Shown here piece after piece: positions 38,500 to 47,987 of a stretch of DNA of 64,000 nucleotides. The first letter of the stretch is position 1. Every line of letters starts with the position of its first letter. This stretch comes from Polaribacter sp. IC066 (GTDB lineage Bacteria; Bacteroidota; Bacteroidia; Flavobacteriales; Flavobacteriaceae), in assembly GCF_007997085.1 (NCBI RefSeq), contig NZ_VORR01000001.1:1-64000 (forward strand), given 5' to 3'. The notes below the pieces were generated by a model. The model worked only from the letters and a program-made list of their open reading frames with translations. It made no database searches and was not told the DNA's origin. A program made the position numbers and the translations under genes.

Positions 38500-38592
38500 A
38501 TTCTTTAGATTTTTTTTGATTATTAGAGCCAAGACTAAAAAACATGAACCCAAACTGTCTTGTTTCTAAAAAATCTTGATTTTTGATTCTTT

Positions 38593-39372
38593 TTATAATG
38601 ATTTTGTTCTACCACCATCTACAGGCACATTAATTCCGTTGATGAAACTTGCTTTTTCACTTGTTAAAAATACAATAGCATTTGCAATTTCTTCTGGTTT
38701 AGCAAAGCGTTTTGCTGGTGACGAGTTTTTCATATTAGTTGAAACTTCTTCAATTGACAAACCTGTTTTTGCAGATTTGTTTTTGATAATTTCATTTAAA
38801 CGTTCTGTTCCTGTTGCTCCTGGCAGCACGTTGTTTACTGTAATTCCGAATTCGCCCAACTCATTTGCCAACGTTTTAGACCAACTTGCCACAGCTCCTC
38901 TAATGGTATTAGAAACGCCCAAACCATCTAAAGGTTGTTTGACAGAAGTAGAAATTACATTTACAATTCTACCATAACATTGGGCTTTCATAAACGGCAC
39001 TAGCGCCTGCACCAATATATGATTGCATTTTAAATGCTGTGTAAAAGCACTTTCAAATTCTTCTATTTTCGCATTAAAGATAGGACCTCCTGCCGGACCT
39101 CCTGTATTATTTATCAGAATATGAAATTGTAAATCTAACTGCTCTAAAACGTGTTTCAGTTCCTTTGGTTTCGAAAAATCGGCAACTAAATAATCATGAG
39201 ATTGTTCTCCATTGTTCTTTAATTCTGATAAAACAGCTTTTAGCTTCTCTTCATTTCTAGCAATTAAAGTTACGTTTGCCCCTTCCTCTGCTAATAAAAT
39301 TGCTGTTGCTTTTCCGATTCCTTGTGTGCTTCCGCAAACTAATGCGTTTTTATTTTTTAAGTTTAAATTCAT
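38593..39372 (-). CDS. Atypical short-chain dehydrogenase of kynurenine cluster
   Basis: The start at 39372 gives MNLNLKNKNALVCGSTQGIG, a 259-residue SDR with the NAD(P)-binding motif GSTQGIG. The catalytic YxxxK is absent: the aligned positions read SNTIR (S154 and R158), as in a subgroup of SDR proteins. It lies between 3-hydroxyanthranilate dioxygenase and ALDH genes and is conserved in position in related flavobacteria as far as I recall. It may act on a muconate or oxocrotonate intermediate, but the missing tyrosine makes classical reductase chemistry uncertain. Confidence 0.8.
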   Translation of the reverse strand: MNLNLKNKNALVCGSTQGIGKATAILLAEEGANVTLIARNEEKLKAVLSELKNNGEQSHDYLVADFSKPKELKHVLEQLDLQFHILINNTGGPAGGPIFNAKIEEFESAFTQHLKCNHILVQALVPFMKAQCYGRIVNVISTSVKQPLDGLGVSNTIRGAVASWSKTLANELGEFGITVNNVLPGATGTERLNEIIKNKSAKTGLSIEEVSTNMKNSSPAKRFAKPEEIANAIVFLTSEKASFINGINVPVDGGRTKSL

Positions 39373-39389
39373 AATCAGCCCCATCTAAC

Positions 39390-39419
39390 CTCCCCAAAAG
39401 GGGAGAAACTCAAACTGGG
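39390..39419 (-). repeat. REP-like hairpin element upstream of SDR gene
   Basis: CTCCCC-AAAA-GGGGAG (39390-39405) followed by AAACTCAAACTGGG. The 20 bases GGGGAGAAACTCAAACTGGG are identical to the element at 49915-49934. Both sit 17-18 bases upstream of a minus-strand start codon in the kynurenine cluster. Confidence 0.7.
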
Positions 39420-39460
39420 TTAAACAGAGTTCTATTAATATTTATTTTTCATCATGATGC

Positions 39461-39701
39461 TCATTTTATCCCTTCTGGATAGTGGGGATGAGCTTTTATC
39501 ATTTCCTTAATCTTAACCGCTTTTTCAAAATAATTTAATTGATGCGATTCAATCCACCATTTGGCAACTTCCATCAATAAAACTGGATGTTCATTTTTAT
39601 TTTCAAAAAAAGCATCGAATGAGACTCCTTCATTGTCTCCTTTTTTTTGCAATCTTCTCATCACAAACTTGAATGATTTTTTCTTTTATCTCCTTATTCA
39701 T
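39461..39701 (-). pseudogene. Small hypothetical gene, frameshifted in an A8 run
   Basis: An ATG at 39701 opens MNKEIKEKIIQVCDEKIAKK, then an eight-A run (39641-39648) puts the remainder (GDNEGVSFDAFFENKNEHPVLLM... to 39461) in another frame. One fewer A would give an intact protein of 79 residues with a helical, acidic body. The 241-base length confirms one extra base. It lies between the ALDH and SDR genes. The family is unknown. Confidence 0.6.
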
Positions 39702-39815
39702 AAACAAAATAAAGGTATTCGTTCATGTTTAAAGTTCTATATAATTATTAAATAACGACACAATATTTATTGTATTCGCAACAGTTTCTTCCCTTTGAGA
39801 AGATTAAAATGACCT

Positions 39816-41255
39816 TTAATACTGTATACAAATGTTTTTTGCTTCTGTAAAAAATCGCAATGCTTCAAAACCACCTTCTCGCCCAACTCCAGATTCTTTT
39901 TGTCCGCCAAATGGCGTTCTTAAATCTCGTAACATCCAAGTATTTACCCAAACAATACCTGTTTGTAATTGTTTAGAAAACTGCATAGTTCTGTTTAAGT
40001 TATTTGTCCATAATGTTGCCGATAATCCGTATTGAACTTCGTTTGCTAAATGTAAGGCTTCTTTATCGGTTTTAAATGACATGATGGTTACAACTGGTCC
40101 AAAAATTTCTTCTTGATTTAATCTGCATGTATTATCAGTAATTTCTATAATTGTTGGTTGTAAGTAATAACCGTTTTCAAAGTTTTTGACAGTAACGCTG
40201 TCGCCTCCAAATAAAACTTTTCCGCCTTCTTGTGCTGCCATATCAATATAACTTTTTACTTTTTCTAAATGTTCTTTAGAAACCAAAGCACCTAAATTTG
40301 TGGTTGTTTCTAATGGATGTCCGACTTTTAATTCAGCTACTTTTTTTATAAAATCTATTTTAAATTTTTCATAAATTTTTTCTTCTACTAAAATACGACT
40401 TCCGCATAAACAAATTTGCCCTTGATTGGCAAAAGAAGAGCGAACTGTGGTTGCGAGCATTTTATCATAATCGCAATCTGCAAAAATAATATTCGGATTT
40501 TTACCACCAAGTTCTAGAGATAGTTTCTTAAACATGGGTGCAGCAACTCTTGCAATATGAGCACCCGTTTTTGTACCCCCCGTAAAAGAAATCGCTTTTA
40601 TCTTTGGATGCGCTACAATTGCTTGCCCTGTTGCTGTTCCTACACCATGTACCATATTTAAAACACCTTTTGGCAAACCCGCTTCTGTACAGATTTCACC
40701 TAGTAAAAAAGCGGTCATTGGCGTAATTTCACTCGGTTTTGCAACAACACAGTTTCCTGCAGCAATTGCAGGAGCAATTTTCCAGGTAAATAAATACAAC
40801 GGCAAATTCCAAGGAGAAATACAGCCTACAACGCCAATCGGTTGGCGTAATGTAAAATTTATCGCATTCAGACCGATACTTTCATGTGCTTCTGATGAAA
40901 ACTGAGTAATCGCATTTGCAAAAAACTGAAAGTTACTTGCTGCCCTCGGAATATCAACTTGCTTTGCTAAACTAATTGGTTTTCCGTTGTCTTTTGATTC
41001 TGCAGCTGCTAAAAAATCTAGTTTTTCTAAAATTAAATCTGCTATTTTAGAGAGAATTTTATGGCGTTCATCTAAAGTTGTATTGCTCCATTTTAGAAAA
41101 GCGTTTGCAGCAGCTTTATAAGCTTTTTCTACATCTTCTTTTGTTGAGTTTGGTATTTGACCATAGACCGCGCCAGTTGCAGGATTATAATTATCTAACC
41201 AATTATTCTGAATTGGATTTACAAACTTGCCGTTTATGTAGTTTTGTATTTTCAT
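39816..41255 (-). CDS. nbaE: Aldehyde dehydrogenase, probably 2-aminomuconate-6-semialdehyde dehydrogenase
   Basis: A 479-residue ALDH from the start at 41255 (MKIQNYINGKFVNPIQN). The general-base glutamate is in LSLELGGKNPN and the nucleophile cysteine is in FANQGQICLCGSR. Similarity is to the hydroxymuconic/aminomuconic semialdehyde dehydrogenases. It would oxidise the ACMSD product to 2-aminomuconate with NAD. It heads the lower kynurenine block of genes; immediately upstream lies the DUF6090 island rather than the other pathway genes. The assignment of substrate relies on context. Confidence 0.88.
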   Translation of the reverse strand: MKIQNYINGKFVNPIQNNWLDNYNPATGAVYGQIPNSTKEDVEKAYKAAANAFLKWSNTTLDERHKILSKIADLILEKLDFLAAAESKDNGKPISLAKQVDIPRAASNFQFFANAITQFSSEAHESIGLNAINFTLRQPIGVVGCISPWNLPLYLFTWKIAPAIAAGNCVVAKPSEITPMTAFLLGEICTEAGLPKGVLNMVHGVGTATGQAIVAHPKIKAISFTGGTKTGAHIARVAAPMFKKLSLELGGKNPNIIFADCDYDKMLATTVRSSFANQGQICLCGSRILVEEKIYEKFKIDFIKKVAELKVGHPLETTTNLGALVSKEHLEKVKSYIDMAAQEGGKVLFGGDSVTVKNFENGYYLQPTIIEITDNTCRLNQEEIFGPVVTIMSFKTDKEALHLANEVQYGLSATLWTNNLNRTMQFSKQLQTGIVWVNTWMLRDLRTPFGGQKESGVGREGGFEALRFFTEAKNICIQY

Positions 41256-41455
41256 GCTATGGTTTTCAATTCTTATTAGATATTTTAACAATACGATCTA
41301 TGGGTACTTTAATTTAAAAAAAATAAAAATTTAACTTCCATTTAAAACCTGTATCAACCTTTCTGTTTCCTCTCAAACATCGGCTGTTAAGCCGATATAG
41401 CGATCCATAGAATGCCTTTGAATAAACAAACAGTATATTTACATTACAAAAAAAA

Positions 41456-42061
41456 TTACGCATCAACCTCTTGCCATAATTGATTTACAAGATTTTCATT
41501 GTCACTAATCAAAGTTATAGATGCATATTGCTTATCATACTCACCGTATAAATCAAAATATGCTTTAGAATTGCCGCTAGAAACAAAGGTTTCATAAGCT
41601 TGCAACCTATTTAATTCCATATATTTTTGTGCCACGGTATCCTTAAAAAGATCAATTGTACCTGTTGAAACTAGTAATTTAAAGGTGTTTGTGTTATCTG
41701 TTTTTAGAGTTCTCACCCCACCTATTGTATGCGCTTTCACAAAATCTTTACTATTTATTTTTGTGGTCGTTGGCTTTCTTATAAACGCTATAACTGAATC
41801 TAGTATTTTAAGAGTTTCCTTATTATCTATCAGCTGTACATTTAATTGTTTGGCGTCTTTGGTTAAGTCGTTTATTAAATTTGCCGAATACACTTGTTTT
41901 AAACTTCCATTTTTTAAAGTTTCATTCCAATTACTAATCTGTAGTACTACTAAAATACCAGCAACAACCAATACAATTTCGCCAATGGCGTATTTAAAAT
42001 ACTTGGATGTCTTATTCTCAAAAAGTAAGTTTCGACGAATATTTCTAAAGATTTTTATCAT
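41456..42061 (-). CDS. DUF6090 family single-pass membrane protein (copy F, short)
   Basis: A 201-residue DUF6090 protein with the shared N-terminal block: a basic amphipathic start (MIKIFRNIRRNLL), SKYFKYAIGEI and a transmembrane helix (VLVVAGILVVLQISNWNE). The remainder is a helical domain, probably outside the cytoplasm. It is about 50 residues shorter than a typical copy and ends LWQEVDA at a TAA, so it may be C-terminally truncated. Its ATG overlaps the stop of the preceding copy (ATGA). It is the last of six tandem paralogues. Confidence 0.7.
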   Translation of the reverse strand: MIKIFRNIRRNLLFENKTSKYFKYAIGEIVLVVAGILVVLQISNWNETLKNGSLKQVYSANLINDLTKDAKQLNVQLIDNKETLKILDSVIAFIRKPTTTKINSKDFVKAHTIGGVRTLKTDNTNTFKLLVSTGTIDLFKDTVAQKYMELNRLQAYETFVSSGNSKAYFDLYGEYDKQYASITLISDNENLVNQLWQEVDA

Positions 42062-42810
42062 TTTTTTATCTTTCTCAATTCAATTTCTATTTCGTTACGC
42101 AAAGCTTTGTTTAAATCGAAAAAGACAATTAATTTAGCCAAAGTTCCTCCGTTATTGTCTTTAAAACCTACCATTTCTCGGTAAAGCTCATTCTTTAAGT
42201 TTTTATCATTATAACTTCTAATCGACACCGTTTTATTTAAGTTCACCGATTCAAAAAAACGAATAATACCAGCATTATTTTCTAATATACCAAGTATTGC
42301 TTTTTCTACGTCCATAATACTTCTATTCATTTTTTTTTGTTCATAATCGTAGTAACGTGATATTTTAGTGGTCAGTAGATTATTAGATAATTGCAGCCCG
42401 TTGGCTTTTAAAATTTCGTAGGCGTTGTTTATCGGAAAATATCTTTCAAAAGTTAAAAAATTAACAACATCTTTCTCTAAACTATCTTTATTAATCTCCT
42501 CTTTTTGTAGGTACTTTAACATAGCGACTACAGATGTTTTTGCTTTTTGTCTTTGCTCAATAATCTCTTTTAAAATAAGAGCATCTTCGTTCAAATTACT
42601 CAATACCTCTGTTAAAACATACACCTCTGTGCTGCTACTTTTTATCGCTTCATTCCAATTATTAATTTGCAAAGCAATTAAAATACCTATAACAACCAAA
42701 AAAATTTCGCCAATGGCATATTTCAAATACTTGGTTGCTCTGCCCGCTGGCGCAGTAGCCGAATTTTTTGTTAGTATATTCCGACGAATTTTTCTAAAAA
42801 ATCTAATCAT
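42058..42810 (-). CDS. DUF6090 family single-pass membrane protein (copy E)
   Basis: A 250-residue copy with the same N-terminal block, here with an insertion (TKNSATAPAGRATKYLKYAIGEI) before the transmembrane helix FLVVIGILIALQINNWNE. The C-terminal domain is largely alpha-helical and shares little sequence with the other copies beyond spacing. Its start overlaps the stop of copy D by eight bases (ATGATTAG), and its stop overlaps the start of copy F, which points to translational coupling. Function is unknown. Confidence 0.75.
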   Translation of the reverse strand: MIRFFRKIRRNILTKNSATAPAGRATKYLKYAIGEIFLVVIGILIALQINNWNEAIKSSSTEVYVLTEVLSNLNEDALILKEIIEQRQKAKTSVVAMLKYLQKEEINKDSLEKDVVNFLTFERYFPINNAYEILKANGLQLSNNLLTTKISRYYDYEQKKMNRSIMDVEKAILGILENNAGIIRFFESVNLNKTVSIRSYNDKNLKNELYREMVGFKDNNGGTLAKLIVFFDLNKALRNEIEIELRKIKK

Positions 42811-43600
42811 TATTTCCGTCGTTTTTTAAATCATTTTGTATCAACTCTTTCAACTTTAAAAGAAGTATTGTCATCTTGTTATGCCCTCCTTTAAAACCTA
42901 TATTATTCATTACGGCAAGCTTTAACCCATTTCTGAATTCATTAATCTTTAGTAATCTATTGTATCCAGGAATTACGGTAGCTATTGAAATTTGAGATGG
43001 ATTACTAAACACTGGTATTCCCGTTATAGCAGTTTTTTGAATGTCTAATAAATTGAGAACTTCACCATTTTTTATAGCAACATTATAAAGATACTCTTCA
43101 TACTCTCGATACATGTGATGCTCCCCATTATTTATGGCCACATACATTTTATCTAGCTCTAATAATTCATTTTTAATCGCATCATTTGTAATATAATGAA
43201 GATTGCCAGAACTTAATAATTCTTTATAGGTATTGTTTGTAGGAGTGAAAATTATTCTACTAAAGACTTTATTGATTGCCATTTCTAATTCTACGACATC
43301 ATTGGCTGTTTCTAGTGTTTTAAACTCAAGTAGCCGAGCCGCAGCTTTAGCCGTTTCCCATCTATAATTAATAATACTATCGTTGTTTTTAAGTTCTAAC
43401 TTAATATCTGCTTTCAAATTTTTAAGATAGCTTACTTCTTGCTTACGTAACTTTTTGACCTCGTTATTATTATTTATAGCAAGCGCTATTAAAATGCCAA
43501 TTACTACAAGAATAATTTCGCCAATAGCGTATAATAAATACTTTGTTGTTCTATTTCCTTTTATCATTGATTTACGGGCATTTCTGAAAAGTTTGATCAT
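42803..43600 (-). CDS. DUF6090 family single-pass membrane protein (copy D)
   Basis: A 265-residue paralogue with MIKLFRNARKSMI, KYLLYAIGEIILVVIGILIAL and NNNNEVKKLRKQEVSYL, where the family usually has NNWNE. The ectodomain includes a conserved-looking TYKELLSSGNLHYI, matching the Ixx(L)xSTGxL motif of other copies (TFKLLVSTGTIDLF in F, SIQDLISTGNLKLF in B). It is intact. It overlaps copy E and is 176 bases from copy C. Confidence 0.75.
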   Translation of the reverse strand: MIKLFRNARKSMIKGNRTTKYLLYAIGEIILVVIGILIALAINNNNEVKKLRKQEVSYLKNLKADIKLELKNNDSIINYRWETAKAAARLLEFKTLETANDVVELEMAINKVFSRIIFTPTNNTYKELLSSGNLHYITNDAIKNELLELDKMYVAINNGEHHMYREYEEYLYNVAIKNGEVLNLLDIQKTAITGIPVFSNPSQISIATVIPGYNRLLKINEFRNGLKLAVMNNIGFKGGHNKMTILLLKLKELIQNDLKNDGNND

Positions 43601-43776
43601 TGGTTTTTTTAAGTTTGATTTTTTTAATAAATTTTAAAAAATACTCCTTTACAGCAACTTAATCTGCAGGCAAAAGCAGTAGAAAGTAATCGCCCATTTG
43701 TGTATTTTAATTCATTTAGATATTTTTAAGAGAATGTTGTTCTTTATCAGCAAAATTCTCGACAAAATTACCGCGT

Positions 43777-44793
43777 TTATTCACCTTCAAAAATTCTTTT
43801 GTAATTTGACTTTGTCTTTGAAAACAACCTATTAAACATCGATTTATCATTATTAAATTCTAAATACTCACCACCTATATGCAAAGTAATAGAATCTCTT
43901 ACTGTTACGTTCATAGCTTCTAGTTTTTCACCTGACCTATTACTACTCCAGTTCCCAAATAACATATTTTTCTCAATATTATACTGTAGGCTCAACGTAT
44001 AATTCTTGTTGGTGTAATTACCTACAAAGTATTTTAAATTTTCAGGATTCATCGTTATGAACATATGGTCTAATTCCTTCATGTTTTTATCAGGAAAGCC
44101 TAATGCTACCATTTGCCTATAAATTTTAAGTGCCTTATATTTCTTTTGCACCAACTCTGGCGCTATGTCATCTAAAGTAAAACTATATCTTGCTAGTCTG
44201 TTTTTGTGGTCTTTATCCGTTAATAAAAAACAAATATAATCATCCGTTTTATCACGATACAGCGATTCAGCAAAATCTTGAATAAGCTCAAAATTCCTTG
44301 TGCTTAAATCTAGTAAGCCAGTATAAGAGGTTTCAAAAGCCGACAGATTATAAAGTTTTTTCATTTCTAAAATTAGTGGTCTATAAATTTCAGGTACATC
44401 ATCTGCATTTTGAATAAGTTTATTAAAAGCTTCATTTTGGGTTTCAACGGCACTATAACTCGACATAATTCTTTGTAAACTAATTTTATTTTTATAATCT
44501 TTAAAAGTCAAGGTGTCTGAAAATACACTTCTTACATCGCGAAGTTTATTATAGTAATAATTGCCTTTATACTCAAACTCAAGTATATTATTTAAAATTT
44601 CATTTTGCACCTCTAATAATTGGTTATAGGCTTCTTTTTCTTTCGTTTTATTGGTGCTCCATTTACTTACTTGAAACGCAATTAATATACCAATCACCAC
44701 CAATACAATTTCGCCAATAGCATATTTAAAATACTTTGATGTTTTATTTTCCAAGAGCAAATTCTGACGGATTTTTCTAAATATTTTTATCAT
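43777..44793 (-). CDS. DUF6090-like single-pass membrane protein (copy C, long)
   Basis: A 338-residue relative with the same N-terminal block (MIKIFRKIRQNLL, YFKYAIGEIVLVVIGILIAF) but an extended C-terminal part. The last ~90 residues (ENLKYFVGNYTNKNYTLSLQ ... LHIGGEYLEFNNDKSMF) look like a small beta domain similar to the tails appended to beta-lactamase-like proteins. It starts two bases after the stop of copy B. The appended domain sets this copy apart. Function is unknown. Confidence 0.7.
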   Translation of the reverse strand: MIKIFRKIRQNLLLENKTSKYFKYAIGEIVLVVIGILIAFQVSKWSTNKTKEKEAYNQLLEVQNEILNNILEFEYKGNYYYNKLRDVRSVFSDTLTFKDYKNKISLQRIMSSYSAVETQNEAFNKLIQNADDVPEIYRPLILEMKKLYNLSAFETSYTGLLDLSTRNFELIQDFAESLYRDKTDDYICFLLTDKDHKNRLARYSFTLDDIAPELVQKKYKALKIYRQMVALGFPDKNMKELDHMFITMNPENLKYFVGNYTNKNYTLSLQYNIEKNMLFGNWSSNRSGEKLEAMNVTVRDSITLHIGGEYLEFNNDKSMFNRLFSKTKSNYKRIFEGE

Positions 44794-44795
44794 GA

Positions 44796-45554
<759 letters not shown>

Positions 45555-45562
<8 letters not shown>

Positions 45563-45674
45563 CAGCTTCGTCTTTTTGTTCGTTTTTCATTTTTAAATAT
45601 CCTGTTACCAATCGTACTCCTAATCTTGCGAATAGAATAATTGCGATGACCATAACTACATTAAATCCATCCAT
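45555..45674 (-). CDS. 39-residue membrane peptide overlapping copy B
   Basis: An ATG at 45674 opens a 39-codon frame with a hydrophobic helix (FNVVMVIAIILFARLGVRLV) and a charged tail (KMKNEQKDEADD). Its stop TAA (45555-45557) overlaps the ATG of DUF6090 copy B (45560-45562) in the sequence ATGATTAA, the same overlap type seen between other copies. This supports real translation. The family is unknown. Confidence 0.5.
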
Positions 45675-45875
45675 TTCAGTCCTTATTTACTACTTGCTTT
45701 TGCGCTATTAGTACTTTAAAATTTTAGCGATTTTTCTTTTTTATTTCGTGTTTCAAAAAACCTAAAAGCAGCATCTTATTTTACACAGGTCTTTATGACT
45801 TCTTTATTTCACCTTTACTAAACGACTTTTAATAGCTATTTTTTAAGTGTATTATCCTTTACAAAACCGTTATTA

Positions 45876-46631
45876 TTAATTTCTAGCAAATAACTCTTTA
45901 TCAATAGCTACTAAAAGAAGACGAGCCCTTGCTACAATTCTTTTAAACACTTCTCTTCTATATATTATTTATTTCTTGATTCGCATTTAAAAAATTATCT
46001 ACACATAAATAGGTTGCAGATTTTGGGTTATCTATCCAAGTAGTATCGATTGATTTTAAAGCTATTCGAGATTTTTCTATTTGCGAAATCAATAGTTTAA
46101 AAGGATACATCGCCGGCTCTAAATGCCATAATTGGCTATGCGTAGTATTTATACTTCTAATATATTGTGTGTCCGCTTCTACAGAAAGATAATACCTATT
46201 TATTTTTTTAAGCCCTTATTTTTCATAGAATACATACTACCCGAATTAATCATCTCATGATACGTGTTTTGGTTGATATACAGTGCATTCCAAAGCGGTT
46301 CTGTTAAATCGGAAACCAAATTAATGTCTTTGACTGTTTTGGCTTTATAAGATAATTCTATTGCCAGTTCTGAATTAGCCTCACGCTGTACAAATGAAGA
46401 ATGTTGTCGCTTTAAATTAGAAACATCAGATTCCAAATCACTTTTTATATTCACCAATAAAGCCAATTCTTTTTTTGATGCATTTTTAGATTCTTTCCAA
46501 TTGTTTATCTGAAATGCAATCAAAACACCAATTACCACGAGAATAATTTCTCCTAAAGCATATTTAAAATGCTTGGATGTTTTATTCTTTAAAAGAAGGT
46601 TAAAACGAATTTTTCGAAAAAATTTAAACAT
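45876..46631 (-). pseudogene. DUF6090 family protein (copy A), two compensating frameshifts
   Basis: The frame opens at 46631 with MFKFFRKIRFNLLL / KHFKYALGEIILVVIGVLIAFQINNWKE. It shifts at an A7 run near 46203-46209 after NKGLKK, continues with INRYYLSVEADTQYI, and shifts again near 45962 to end RARLLLVAIDKELFARN at 45876. Joined, the gene is 756 bases, exactly 252 codons, because one base is lost and one gained. As written the product stops after 143 residues. It is the first of the six paralogues. Confidence 0.7.
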
Positions 46632-46634
46632 ATT

Positions 46635-46826
46635 TTAACCCATTTTACCATCGCCGTCTATGTCTATTGTGATATGCTTTTCTAATGCTACTAAAGTTTT
46701 GCGCAAAAGTGTTCTTGTTTTTTCAAGTTCTTTTTCTAGCAACTCCACCCTATCTTCTAAATTATTCGCTTTATCCTCTTGCTTATTTAATTCGTCTTGC
46801 TGCATTAAATCCCAGAATATTCCCAT
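46635..46826 (-). CDS. Small coiled-coil protein with EF-hand-like loop
   Basis: The start at 46826 gives MGIFWDLMQQDELNKQ and a 63-residue protein: a charged coiled coil (ANNLEDRVELLEKELEKTRT) followed by DIDGDGKMG, which resembles a calcium-binding EF loop (DxDxDG). It sits directly upstream of DUF6090 copy A (three bases), so it is probably the first gene of that operon. The longer frame starting at 46877 is not needed. Calcium binding is inferred from the motif only. Confidence 0.6.
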   Translation of the reverse strand: MGIFWDLMQQDELNKQEDKANNLEDRVELLEKELEKTRTLLRKTLVALEKHITIDIDGDGKMG

Positions 46827-46877
46827 TGTTTTTGTTTTGGTTGATTTGTTTCCTTTTAAAATAAAGATAAATATCAC

Positions 46878-47466
46878 CTTTTATTATTGATTTACACAAA
46901 GTTAACTTCTATAATATACTATTTCATGAAACCTATCTGAATAACTCCTTTTCGATTTAAGACATAAAGCTATCAAAAAGCAACTAAATGTATTTGAATT
47001 TGAGAAGATTCTAGGCTATGATATTCTTTATTTTAAGAACCCTAATTTGAAGATTTAGATAGCTTTAAGAGTTGCTATGTGCGCGCCAATTATGGCTTTT
47101 AATTTTAAAATGATCTTTGTCTTTATCGTGGTCTACAAGGGATTTGTAATCACAATAAATCAATCAATATTAGTTGCCTACCCTCGGAAGACAAAATTAA
47201 TTAATCACAGGTAACAGCCAAAAGTAATTACAGTCATCTTATTAACAATAAATTAGCTACACAAGTCCATGGTTTTTGGCTTTTCATTTAACAATTCAAT
47301 TAGTCTGGGTTGTAGTATCCATATACCCGTTAGAAACATCCAAAAACCTAACAGATACCAACCATAACCTTCATGTCTATTTCACAGTGTTGCTATGCAT
47401 TTTGAAAAAAAGTATAGGATATGAATTATGAAATACATTAAAATGAAATGAAGTGAAATGGAGTAA
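46878..47466. other. Gene-free stretch at edge of DUF6090 island
   Basis: About 590 bases without a convincing open frame, hairpin or promoter box. There is a short imperfect repeat of AAATGAAATGAAGTGAAATG near 47440. It probably marks the upstream boundary of the DUF6090 operon. Confidence 0.5.
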
Positions 47467-47784
47467 TTACCCAAGCTTTCTAGCTATAGTCAGCAATATT
47501 TTCGGTGTTAATTTCGTATCCCCACCAGAAACTGAAACAATAACAAGGTAATTAACAACAAATAAAATTTGTGCTTTAAATCGTTTTAAGTTCAGGGTAG
47601 ATTTGTTTGTTAGTTTATTGTGTAATTTTTCTCCAACTTTTAAAGTCCAATACGTACATAATAACAACCAAATTATGATGAGTATCATTCTGATAATTGT
47701 TTCAGAAAAAACCGATAATATAGTTATAGATAAAAAGAATATCCAAAGTTTTAAAGCCAGTAATGTATTCAATTGATTTTTCAT
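47467..47784 (-). CDS. Hypothetical small membrane protein
   Basis: A 105-residue protein with two hydrophobic helices near the N-terminus (LWIFFLSITILSVF, MILIIIWLLLCTYWTL), a basic middle and a third moderately hydrophobic stretch (AQILFVVNYLVIVSVS). No family is recognised. It lies between the M20 peptidase gene and the DUF6090 island, about 200 bases from the former. Confidence 0.45.
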   Translation of the reverse strand: MKNQLNTLLALKLWIFFLSITILSVFSETIIRMILIIIWLLLCTYWTLKVGEKLHNKLTNKSTLNLKRFKAQILFVVNYLVIVSVSGGDTKLTPKILLTIARKLG

Positions 47785-47987
47785 TTTTAGTTTGTAAAAA
47801 ATGATTTCATGAATAATTGAGATTCTAGTTTATATAATAGTAACGAACGTTAAATTTTCTATAAAATAAACACAGTAATTTAATACTTCAACTTTCTCTA
47901 GATAATTTTAAGGAATATATCTCAATTTTAAAAAGTTTGCTTCAAACCAGATAAAAACAATCTAGCAGAACTAAATCACTCTTAATG

